From assembly GCA_014904985.1 (NCBI GenBank), contig MU128973.1:155383-219382 (forward strand): a stretch of DNA of 64,000 nucleotides. Direction: 5' to 3'. The notes under the pieces were generated by a model that saw nothing but the letters and a program-made list of their open reading frames with translations, did not search any database and had not been told where the DNA came from. The position numbers were made by a program, and so were the translations under genes. Shown one piece after another: positions 54,879-64,000 of the stretch. Source of the stretch: Hydnum rufescens UP504. Lineage: Eukaryota > Basidiomycota > Agaricomycetes > Cantharellales > Hydnaceae. Within the stretch, counting starts at the first letter, position 1; each line of letters opens with the position of its first letter.

Positions 54879-54949
54879 TTTTATTACACAACTATCTACT
54901 CAATATGTAGTGTGTAAAATAGTTCCCCCTTTAATTGATGTCATTGTAG

Positions 54950-55110
54950 GCTATTGCATGGGGTCCCCATGGGGGAATTTAAGACCTCCCACCCTGTGGG
55001 GTTGAAAACCCACCCCTGTGACTCACAGGGGCAGAAGCCATGGGATACATGATGGGGTTGAAAAACCCAAGGGAAAGCTGTGGGATTCCCACAGGACAAT
55101 GTGCTCTATA
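54950..55110. other. Cluster of short perfect hairpins
   Basis: Within 160 bp: CATGGGGTCCCCATG, GTGGGGTTGAAAACCCAC, CCCCTGTGACTCACAGGGG, GGGTTGAAAAACCC and CTGTGGGATTCCCACAG. No open frame explains them. Confidence 0.7.
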
Positions 55111-56445
55111 TGGCCCATACAGTACAGTAAGGTTATTTATTATTTATTTATTATATTATATATAATATCAGTGCATCAGATTTTGTGTGGGGGCCTTGAC
55201 CATGTTCTCATCAGGCAAGTCCCATCTATTTCCTTCAGGTGGGGTATTGCACAGTGGAGGTGCCTAGAACAATAACACCTTAGTAAAGAAAAAAAGACAG
55301 AAGGCAATGCCAAAAGAGCAGCTGGTACTGCTCTTTTGGCATTGTCATACATCCTGTAATCAAAGAAACTCACCAAATATTCCCACACACCTACCAAAGT
55401 GGGTGTGTGGTGCCATGCTTGATTTGTCATTGTATGGGTTGCAGATAGGGTCAGGGTCTTGCTGTGTGCTCCCATATTTTGTGGTGGGCTGTGAGTTTTT
55501 GTCAATCATCATGTTAGGGTGCCAGGCACTTGGGGCTTGGATGGCTGCACATTGAGTTTTGTAGTGGCTGTGTCTTCATTGGGTGGGTTTTTGGATAGGG
55601 AAGGCACCTAGAACAATGAATATTAACATATGAGTAAAAAAAAAAGAAAACAGAGAGGTGCCAAAAGAGCAGCTTCTGCTGCTCTTTTGGCACCAGTGGA
55701 ATTAGGCATACCTGATATTACCACACACCTGCCCCAGTGGGTGTGGTACAATATTTAGTCAATTAGTATTTTGGGGGCTGGGTACTTGGGCAGCTGTGCA
55801 TCAAATTTTGTGGTGGGGGCTTGTCCATGTCCTCATCTGGCAGGTCTTTGCATAGGGAAGGGGCCCAAAGAACAAATAAGAATACATTAGTAAAAAAAAG
55901 AAAACAGAGGGGTGCCAAAAGAGCAGCAGATGCTGCTCTTTTGGCACCAATGGGATTAGACATACCTGATACCACACCCACCAAAGCAGGTGTGTGGTGC
56001 TGTATTTGTTGAGTCCTTGTACACATTGCAGAAAATCGAGGGGGTCAAGGGATGTGGGTGGCTGTGTGGTTGTCAGGGCAACACTGCCATTGAAGCCACA
56101 AACAGAAAGAGGAAAGAGATTAATTAACCACACACTAGCACAGTGGGAATCCTGAGTATACACCACACAACAAGGGACACACAAGTCTTGCACCTATTGC
56201 AGTGGGAATCCTGAGAGATCAAAACTGGTGATCCCCCAACTGTGATGGGCTATAAGTACTACTTCCTGCACACAGCCACCACAGCCACCACAGCCCATCA
56301 AGATGACATATCTCCATCACAGACACAGCCCATCAGTCAGCCTCCACAGCCATCATCACTAAGCCTCACTAAGCTGACACAGCTGTGTTATGAATCCTGT
56401 GCACACCTCCACATGGCTATGCCCCAACTTCCATATGCATCCCCC

Positions 56446-56823
56446 TTAGCATATATACTTCCAAGGTAGTGCACACCTGGGTACTCCAAAGGTGTCCAAA
56501 GTGTCAAAGGACTGTAATGATGCTGATGGGGTAGGGATTGGGACAGGTGGTGTGGATTCAGGGACTGGGGGCAGAGGAGGAGGAGGGGGAGTCTGGATTG
56601 GCAACTCCATGGACTCATGTGGGGAGTGAGGGAATGACAGGTGCTGACAAGGGCGCCAATGCTGCCACTGGTTGACTACCCAGCCCATAGCCCACTGGTT
56701 GAGGCCCAATAGAATGAGGGCACTAATAATAAGAGAAATGCCAATAATGGCAAGGATGACAATAACCCCCTTACTGAATGGAGGGAGAGAGAAGACAAGA
56801 GCATTTGAAGAAGTAGGCACCAT
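56446..56823 (-). CDS. Small single-pass membrane protein ORF (copy B)
   Basis: ATG frame of 125 codons, MVPTSSNALV start, one hydrophobic helix (GVIVILAIIGISLIISALIL), then QWAMGWVVNQWQ and a Pro-rich tail ending near PRCALPWKYIC. It aligns end to end with copy A at 7814-8167, including the start codon and helix, with several amino-acid changes and small indels that keep the frame. It sits within the introner-like array, on the same strand. Function unknown; a TE-encoded membrane protein is a guess. Confidence 0.45.
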   Translation of the reverse strand: MVPTSSNALVFSLPPFSKGVIVILAIIGISLIISALILLGLNQWAMGWVVNQWQHWRPCQHLSFPHSPHESMELPIQTPPPPPLPPVPESTPPVPIPTPSASLQSFDTLDTFGVPRCALPWKYIC

Positions 56824-59061
56824 ATGATAGAGTCAATGAAGAATGATACTCTGATGGGTAAGTCCTCAGGCAGAAGCAAATGTCAATTTGATCCTGACAG
56901 TGGTCCCATGTTTGGCCCTGGACCTGATCTGTGCATTAGTTGTGTCAGATATCACACAGTGAATGTACCTAGAATAATAATATGTCAGTGGAGAAACAAA
57001 AACAAAGGAAATGCCAAAAGAGCAGCCAGGGCTGCTCTTTTGGCATTGTGGTACACCCCATAATAAGAAAAAAACACACCTGTCAGGGCCATGCTGTGAC
57101 AAGGGCACCAAACAAATATAAACACAAATAATTCTGGCTAAGTCTGGTGTACGCAACCTGGTCAGCCACAAATGTACATCTAGTTAGATACAATGAGCCT
57201 TGCATTTAAATAGTCTAACTAGATGTTTTTAGGCTGGGGCCCCTGGGGCCAGCTAACATGATTTTCATGATTCAGGCAGGGGCCCCAGGGGCCCCTGCTT
57301 CTCACCTTAGACTGGGACTTAGAGATTCTCAGACAACAGTGGGCTATACAGGCTTATTGGGGGTAGTTCCATTTATAATTATTTATTTATTATCACTATA
57401 TTATACATGGGTGGGGTTTCATTCAGTGGCCCCATTATTTTATTTATTGATTTATTTAAAAATTCAATTAATATACCACACACCTGCCCAAGCAGGTGTG
57501 TGGTACTGTCCATACAAATCAAAAAGAAAAAAAAAGTACTACTTAGTAGCACCACACACCTGCTTGGGCAGGTGTGTGGTACCATCCCTCAAAATTTAAA
57601 ACAAAAAAAAAGGATTGAGTAGCACCACACACCTGCTAGGGTGGGTGTGTGGTATGGGGGGCTGGGCTTGGCAATTCACCATTGGGTGGGTTGTTGGGAT
57701 GAGTTGTGGGTCATGGGTCACAGGTTGTCATTTCAGGGGCTTCAATTTGGATCCTAAAATAATAGCATACATTAGTAAAAAAAAGATTGAAGTGACACAA
57801 GGAGCAGCTTGGGCTGCTCCTTTTGCATTGCTGTACATATAGAAATCTGAAAAAAAACCTACACACCCACCAAAGTGGGTGTGTGGTACTGATTTTGTGC
57901 CCTGGTTGCATGCTTTGTACTTGGTTTTGCATACAGGGGGGTGTCCATTGGGGTGGGTCATGGTTTCAGGAGCCTTGATTTGATTCCTAGAATGATAGTG
58001 TATGTTAGTAGAAAATCTTCCAAGTGACACAAAAGGAGCAGCTTGTGCTGCTCCTTTTGCATTGCTGTACAGTATTTTACCACTCAATGACCACTTCTTA
58101 AATTCAGCTACTTCCACTGTTCAGGTTACAACTCCTACTAGCTTGAACAGATATCTTTAAATGTACATTAATAGTGAACATAAGAGTCATGTGCATGTCC
58201 CCCAGAGATTCTGGCTCTGCTAGAAGACCTGTGATGTTTGTTTTTATTGATGGTTTTGATGATGAATGAGCTGGCCCCCTTTGGATCCAACTTGATTCAA
58301 TGCTTCTTCATAGGTGTGGATTCTAAGGAAGTAGAATAGTGGAAGGCAGTGAGAAATGTGGCCCAGGACACAGTAAAGCTGGATAATGAGACTGCCCTTG
58401 CCCAGTGGGACTTGGGCCAAGCATTGGCTCATGTAAACACTACTGTTATCCCTCTCAAGCATATTTTTGCCACTAGGAATGTGATTTGGGAGATGAAAGA
58501 GGGAGAAGATGAGGGGGAGGATGTCAGCAATGATTTGGAGCCATCTGGGCCCCAGTCAGATAATGAGGGAGGTATTGGAGATGATGATACTTGAAGTGGT
58601 CATTGAGTGGTGGGCTACTTTTGTGAATACAAACAGCCTCATTTACAGATTACTTTCTTGAAACCTTAGTTCTTCTCCTTTCACTTTCTAAGTCTGCACA
58701 CTTATTCTTCATACATTACTCTACATATGTCCATATTACTCTTAGTTCTTTGGGTGTCATGGTGACATGCAGTGACTGTGAGAAAATATTCTCAAACCAT
58801 GTGGTCATTGAGTGGTAAAATACTGTATGCATAGAAATTTAAAAAAAAACTTTGTAGTACCACACCCACTTTGCACACCCACCAAAGTGGGTGTGTGGTA
58901 CTCATTTGCACCATGGTCATGCATTTGGTTTTGCATACAGGGGCTGGTCATCATTTGGGTGGTGGTTCATTTGGCAGGTTTCTGTTCTCATGTGTTTTTT
59001 TGGTGGGCATCACAGGTCTTGATTGGAGGTTGGTTGGTTGGGTTGTAGGATCAGAGAAAAC

Positions 59062-59161
59062 CTAGGAATAAATAATGGGTTAGTAAAAGAGAAGAAACAA
59101 AAAAACAAAAGCCATGCAAAAGGAGCAGTGTATGCTGCTCCTTTTGTGTGATCATACTTAC
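59062..59161 (-). other. Putative introner-like intron (best example)
   Basis: Donor CAGG/GTAAGTATG at 59161, hairpin with AGGAGCAG/CTGCTCCT stem, branch TTTTACTAACCC, and acceptor TTATTCCTAG at 59062. 100 nt. Confidence 0.6.
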
Positions 59162-59580
59162 CCTGAGTTACCACACCCACTTTGGCAGGTGTGGTTTGTC
59201 TGGGGTCCTGTGGCATTGTATCATCTGTTCCCATTCCCAGGCTTTGTTTGGCTGGTTGCATTGTCATTTCCAAGTGGGGGGGTTCATTTGGCCAGCTCAG
59301 GCAAAAACCTAGAATAATATGATAAATGATGTGTCAGTTAAAAATTAAAATGAACAATGAATGCAAAAAAAACGGCCCTTGCTGCTCTTTTTGTGTTGTT
59401 GGGGGGTGTACTACATCACTTACCTTTTGTAGAACCACACCCACTATTGTGGGTGTGGTTCATGTGGTTTGGTGTCCCTTATTTGACACCCCGCCATTCA
59501 CAGGCTTTGCTTTGCAAGCAGGTGATCACTCAGGGGAGGGGGAGGTCACTTCATGGGCCTTCATTTGTGGTGGTGATAGC

Positions 59581-59676
59581 CTAGAAGACTGCATTATTAG
59601 TCAAAAAATTAAAACCAGCACAAAAAGAGCAGGTGCTGCTCTTTTTGTGCCATTGCAGGTACCCAATGTTACTCAC
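59581..59676 (-). other. Putative introner-like intron
   Basis: Donor CAAG/GTGAGT at 59676, stem CACAAAAAGAGCAG/CTGCTCTTTTTGTG, branch TTGACTAATAATGC, and acceptor CTTCTAG at 59581. 96 nt. Confidence 0.6.
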
Positions 59677-60299
59677 CTTGTATAGAACCACACACCTGCC
59701 ATAGTGGGTGTGTGGTTCTACAGGTTTGGGCTTGGCTTGTGTCTTCATTTGGCCCATCCTCGTTTGTTGGTTGTGTTTTGGGGGCAGCCATTGTTTCAGG
59801 GGTGATTTGTTTCACTGATCTTCATTTGTGGAAGCCTAGAATAAAAGATGTATTAGTTAAATAATAATAACTGGTGCAAAAAGAGCAGCACTTGCTGTGC
59901 TTTTTGTGCCATTGGGGGTGCACAGGGTAACTTACATTATATAGAACCACACACCTGCTGCAGTGGGTGTGTGGTTCCTGGGGCCTCCCATTGAGCAGTC
60001 TGTTGCTGGTTCTGGTTTGGCTCTTGCCATTCAGGTTCTCATCATGTGGCAACCAAATAATAAAAGCTACATTAGAATAAGACTTCAAAACAGTGCAAAA
60101 AGAGTAGCTTTCACTACTCTTTTTGTGCCCTTGTATCTACTGAAACAAAAACTCACCTTAGGACCACCCACCCACAGCAGTGGGTGTGTGGTCATGTCTG
60201 TGCCTTTCTGGGCTGTTTGTTGGGTGTGGCTGCATAGTTGTGCAATTCAATGCTGGCAATTGCCAGTCATTAAAAAGTGCCCAAGTGTAGTGCTATGAG

Positions 60300-60840
60300 C
60301 AGAATACATATTAATAACAAGTATATAGACATAGAATCAATACTATATAATACATATTTGTCCAAACAACCAAAGAAGACAATGATAATGAGTCAGAGCT
60401 CAAATAAGGCACAATATGCCTAATTGCAGAGTGGATTGAGCCACTTCTATGGGTCATAATTGACCCAAATATAGATATAATGATGGTATATGTGAATCCC
60501 TACATGGGTGACCAGGTATATCAGATGATTCTGGTGTTTTTCAATTTTTCACACCTTCAATTCCCTAAATAGGGAATTGAAGGCATGAAACATTGAAAAA
60601 TGGAGGGAGCACCTGAAATAATTAATCACCCATGTAGGGTACATATATCCCACCAATATATTTAAATTTGAGCCAATTCTGAACCATAGAAATTGCCCAA
60701 TCCACTTTGCAATGTTCATGGCTTAGTGAACTGTGACTCATTGTCATGGTCTCTTTATTTCCTTTCAACAAATATTAATTATATGGTATTTATTTTACAT
60801 TTAGTCACTTGCTACTAATGCATACTGTAGTCATGGCACT
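60300..60840. repeat. Diverged palindrome at the end of array 1
   Basis: Arms of about 250 bp meet at a perfect hairpin CCTTCAATTCCCTA / TAGGGAATTGAAGG (60554-60583). The left arm carries the array terminus (GAGTGGATTGAGCCACTTC, ACAAATATGTATTATATAGT in reverse). The right arm carries an older copy (CCCAATCCACTTTGC, ACAAATATTAATTATATGG). The same terminus is found in the 63.5 kb palindrome. Confidence 0.7.
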
Positions 60841-62280
60841 GGTGTTGGTGGGATAAATCCCTACACCATAGAATCCTCATCTGAGGCCATTTTCCTTACA
60901 AATGAAACAATTACATGTCATGGTGCTCATTTAAATTTATCATCATTCATTTATTCAAGAAATCAATTGGATTCCCACCCCTTTCCAACTCATAATATTG
61001 CCTCATTCCTTGACCATGTCCACCAGTCAATTTATTGACTATCCATCAGACTTCAACAGTCCTCATCAAAAAAAGGGCAGTTTATGCCCTACTTCAACTC
61101 CATTTTCTTTGGACAAGGCAATTCAACTTGCCATTCTTCCTCAAGACTGTATGGCTTGTCTGTTCTTTCAAGCCATCCGACTGCCTTAAGGGCAACAAAT
61201 TGTGATTATGTAACAATGCGGACCAGGTCTAGTTCTGATTCTGGACTCATGGATCCATCACATGATCCAGATAGGGGCTGCACTACTCTGAAGGAGTATT
61301 TTTCTAATTTCTCTGTCATTTTTGATTGGATCAACTCGAAACGACTGCGCCCAGAAATATATGAATTGTACCTATTGAATGGTACCAAACATGAAATGAA
61401 CGAATCAAAAATTTGGTCCCTGTAACAATATCTTGCCATGATTCATACTCTGAAGGTGTATTTCTTGATTTTCGAAGCCAATTATTATCAGATTCATTCG
61501 CGAGTACCACACCCTGAAAGCTGTTGAAAATGCGCATCAAAAGGTACCAAGGGAAAAATGAGCGGACACGAATTACATTTTTCACAAGACAACTCCCTCC
61601 CCATGACTCCCCCTTTGCTCCACCATTCAAAATAGCGAATTACTTCCGGCCCTCTTATGTCTGATGGAGAAGACCCTCAGGGCAACCTATAACACTTTTC
61701 CTTAAGGGAACTTGTCCAGGTTTGAAGGAGGAATAGCATGTAATGTGTTAATCTCCCCTTTTATCTTGAAATTGGAATATCTCCATCAGTTTTGAATATT
61801 TTAACTTTATTTCTTTTTCTCTGTGTGTCCCTTACATCCGACTTTTTCACTTTCTATTGAGTCAAAGTCTGGATTGTATATTAGGTGCAGCTAGCACACA
61901 AATTCATTAGTTCTCCCCCTCCCTCCAGTTTGAAGCTTCTTGAACAGCTGCTGGTCCCTGGGTGATTTCTCACTACAAAAAGTAAATTCTAACTACACTT
62001 TGACTAAGGTCTCAAGAAGGGATTCTTAGGGTGTGGTAATTTGACTGAAACACACATTCTCACTTAATTGCTTGGGCTTTGTTGGCTCACTGCAATTTCC
62101 CCTGTTCAAAAGACCTTCCCCCACTTGGACCTGAACATCCAGATTAGTTCTGCAATTCCCCCTTTTGTCCCCAGCTCAACATCATGGACAGTAGTTGGAT
62201 TGGTTGATAACCATCCTGCTTACACTGGCTTGTTGGTGGCCATTTGGGTGGGCATGGCTTAGTGGTTCACCATTGTGTGG
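60841..62280. other. Spacer between arrays, no gene found
   Basis: Short frames only. A pair of direct phrases TACTCTGAAGGWGTATTT occurs near 61287 and 61447. Around 61200-61700 CpG is more frequent than in the arrays, so host or less decayed DNA may survive there. Confidence 0.45.
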
Positions 62281-63017
62281 GTCATTTGGGGGTTGCAGCT
62301 GTCTGTTGTCATCATTTCAAGAGCTTCAAATTCAACCCTAGAATTGAATGATAATGAACATTAGTAAAAAAAATTCAAAGTGATGCTGAAGGGGCAGCTT
62401 GCACTGCTCCTTTGGCATCACTGTAGATGTAGAAAGTTTTAAGAAAGAACCCTGTAGTACCACACACCTGCATTGGTGGGTGTGTGGTACTCATTGTTGC
62501 CCAGGGTTGTGTACCTTTGACTGCTGGTTTTCTGTACAGTTCTCAGGGGGGTTGGGTTGGTTTTGGGCATGTACTCATTTGGGGGGAAGGAAGATCTAGA
62601 ATACAAAAATTTAGATCAGTAAAGTTAACACAACACAAAAAGAGCTGCCTTTGCAGCTCTTTTTGTGCCATTGGGGGTGCATTACATTACATACCTTGTA
62701 TAGAACCACACACCCACAGTAGTGGGTGTGTGGTTTGTCTCTTCATGTGGCACATCATCATTTGTGGATCCTGTTTGCAGGTGTGTTATTGTTCTGGGGG
62801 GTTGCTTCATGGGTCTTCATTTGTGGCAATACCTATAATAAAATAATATTAGTTAAAAAATGTAAAGTGACACAAAAAGAGCAGCCTTCACTGCTCTTTT
62901 TGTGCAGCTGCATCTATTGGGGGGGAGGAGACTCACCTTACAGTACCACCCCTGCTGCAGTGGGTGTGGTTCCTGAGCCCACTCATTGGGCAGCCTGTTG
63001 TTTGTTTTGGTTTTGAC

Positions 63018-63119
63018 CTGGAATAATAAAGGCTACATTAGTATAAGATTCATAGCAGTGCAAAAAGAGTAGCTTGTGCTACTCTTTTGCACTATTGTAT
63101 CTACTGAGACAAAACTTGC
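63018..63119 (-). other. Putative introner-like intron with GC donor
   Basis: CATAAG/GCAAGT ... ACTAATG ... TTCCAG, 102 nt. The inverted paralogue at 63883-63984 has the same intron with a normal GTAAGT donor, so the GC is a derived or tolerated variant. Confidence 0.6.
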
Positions 63120-63186
63120 CTTATGACCACACACCTGCTGATGCAGGTGTGTGGTTGTGTGGTTGTGGTCATGCAGTCATGGTCAT

Positions 63187-63262
63187 GTACTGTTGCTGCT
63201 GCTGTTGCTGCTGTTGCTGTTGCTGCTGCTGCTGCTGCTGCTGCTGTTGCTGTTGCTGTTGT
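63187..63262. repeat. CTG/CAG trinucleotide repeat
   Basis: About 24 CTG/TTG triplets; read on the minus strand they give a run of 24 Gln after MTPT in a 75-codon frame (63169-63396) that starts MLGTIVCCACS. The other palindrome arm has only about seven CAA/CAG codons at the same place (63787-63809). Confidence 0.9.
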
Positions 63263-63882
63263 GTTGGGGTCATGTGGTCACATTTCTGTTGCTGGGTGTG
63301 GCTGCATAGTTGTAAATTCAATGCCAGCAATTGCCGATACTCAAGAAGCACCCAAATGCTGGCACTGCAAGCACAGCACACAATAGTACCAAGCATGTAT
63401 ATTTAAAATAAATACTATATAATGAATATTTGTCCAGGAAAACCTGAAGAAGGTGATGATAATTAGTCAGAGCCCAATAAGGCATGAGATGGAAAATTTC
63501 AGAGTGGATTGGGCCAATTTGGATGTGTAGAAGTGGCCCAATCCACTCTGAAATTTGCCATCTCATGCCTTATTGGGCTCTGACTAATTATCATCACCTT
63601 CTTCAGGTTTTCCTGGACAAATATTCATTATATAGTATTTATTTTAAATATACATGCTTGGTACTATTGTGTGCTGTGCTTGCAGCACCAGTGCTTGGGT
63701 GCTTCTTGAGTATCAGCAATTGCCAGCATTAAATTTGCAACTACACAGCCACACCCAGCAACAGAAATGCAACCACATGACCATGACACAACAGCAACAG
63801 CAGCAGCAATGGTGCATGACCATGACTGCATGACCACAACCACATGACCACACACCTGCTGATGCAGGTGTGTGGTCATAAG

Positions 63883-63984
63883 GTAAGTTTTGTCTCAGTA
63901 GATACAATAGTGCAAAAGAGTAGTGCAAGCTACTCTTTTTGTGCTGCTATGAATTTTATACTAATGTAGCCTTTATTATTCCAG
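63883..63984 (+). other. Putative introner-like intron on the plus strand
   Basis: CATAAG/GTAAGT donor, hairpin AAAAGAGTAG/CTACTCTTTT, branch TATACTAATGTAG, acceptor TATTCCAG, 102 nt. Mirror copy of 63018-63119. Confidence 0.6.
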
Positions 63985-64000
63985 GTCAAAACCAAAACAA

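Larger units (their letters stand above)
55176..60460 (-). repeat. Introner-like hairpin array 1 (minus strand)
   Basis: Eleven units read, on the minus strand, as short introns. Donors are GTGAGT, GTAAGT or GTATGT types. A 12-16 bp hairpin (CAAAAAGAGCAG...CTGCTCTTTTTG type), an ACTAAT-like branch site and an ATTCTAG acceptor follow. Exon-like blocks of about 120-160 nt between them end in a second hairpin (ACCACACACC...GGTGTGTGGT). Best units: 55264-55373, 55608-55711, 56969-57079, 57987-58080, 59062-59161, 59309-59423, 59581-59676, 59836-59935. Weaker: near 55880-55965, 57754-57850, 60050-60156. Three extra exon hairpins without introns lie at 57470-57655. Exon frames are only partly open. 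Confidence 0.75.
62285..63516 (-). repeat. Introner-like hairpin array 2 (minus strand)
   Basis: Four units of the same kind as array 1. Candidate introns are 62596-62694 (GTATGT donor, stem GAGCTGC/GCAGCTC), 62833-62936 (GTGAGT donor, acceptor TTATAG), 63018-63119 (GC donor GCAAGT, acceptor TTCCAG, stem GAGTAG/CTACTC) and a weak one ending at 62338. Exon hairpins lie at about 62460, 62704, 62944 and 63125. Confidence 0.75.
63000..64000. repeat. Large palindrome, arms at least 470 bp, centre 63525
   Basis: The left arm (to 63516) and right arm (from 63534) are inverted copies separated by 17 bp. The right arm runs off the window. Each arm includes the terminus, the Gln-rich frame start, an exon hairpin and one introner-like intron. 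The arms therefore point away from each other as two head-to-head copies of one element. Confidence 0.88.

Noticed and set aside
63169..63396. Poly-Gln protein as a confirmed gene
   Set aside because: The frame is conserved between the arms but short and ends in a stop before the donor site; kept only as part of the repeat.

Overview
The window is eukaryotic and most likely from an Agaricomycete (mushroom-forming basidiomycete). The evidence is 50-70 bp introns, very short exons, a Rho3-type GTPase, the fungus-specific DASH subunit Hsk3, and several fungal retrotransposon families. About 6 kb (44.4-50.5 kb) is a CpG-rich island of host genes. Nearly everything else is transposable elements (TEs) and satellite-like DNA, visibly poor in CpG and carrying many Arg-to-stop changes.

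Layout. 0-5.9 kb: non-coding DNA with an 18-bp minisatellite, a candidate LTR, a small charged ORF and degenerate leader-like repeats. 5.9-7.2 kb: copy 1 of a CACCTAAC-ended palindromic repeat family with a decamer satellite. 7.5-9.6 kb: a degraded element with a small membrane-protein ORF, broken by copia. 9.6-16.9 kb: Ty1/copia element A on the minus strand, with an assembly gap and a duplicated stretch, abutting an inverted copia fragment. 16.9-18.5 kb: short repeats and copy 2 of the palindromic family. 18.5-24 kb: a Ty3/Gypsy relic. 24-25.4 kb: a copia relic. 25.4-37 kb: a BCS1-like AAA-ATPase pseudogene beside and probably split by a 9.9 kb chromodomain Gypsy. 37.1-38.7 kb: an apparently intact Tc1 transposon. 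39.4-44.4 kb: copia element B, with identical-length LTRs and a 5-bp target duplication.

44.4-50.5 kb: host island with rho3 (11 exons), HSK3 and a TTC1-like TPR gene. 50.7-53.2 kb: a near-perfect 2.5 kb palindrome of the CACCTAAC family, flanked by an 8-bp duplication and itself carrying a 531-bp MULE-like MITE with a 9-bp duplication. 53.4-54.9 kb: a spliced Myb/SANT-like, probably TE-derived gene. 55.2-60.3 and 62.3-64 kb: a repetitive system whose repeat unit looks, on the minus strand, like a 95-115 nt intron (5' splice site, strong hairpin, ACTAAT branch site, CTAG acceptor), followed by about 150 nt of exon-like DNA ending in a second hairpin. The terminal sequence of this system occurs head-to-head in two large palindromes, centred near 60.57 and 63.53 kb.

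The host genes show no operon-like logic. Rho3 acts in polarity and exocytosis, Hsk3 in kinetochore attachment, and the TPR protein as a probable co-chaperone adaptor. The strongest leads are the introner-like hairpin array, the three GC-AG introns in rho3, and the nested palindromic elements.
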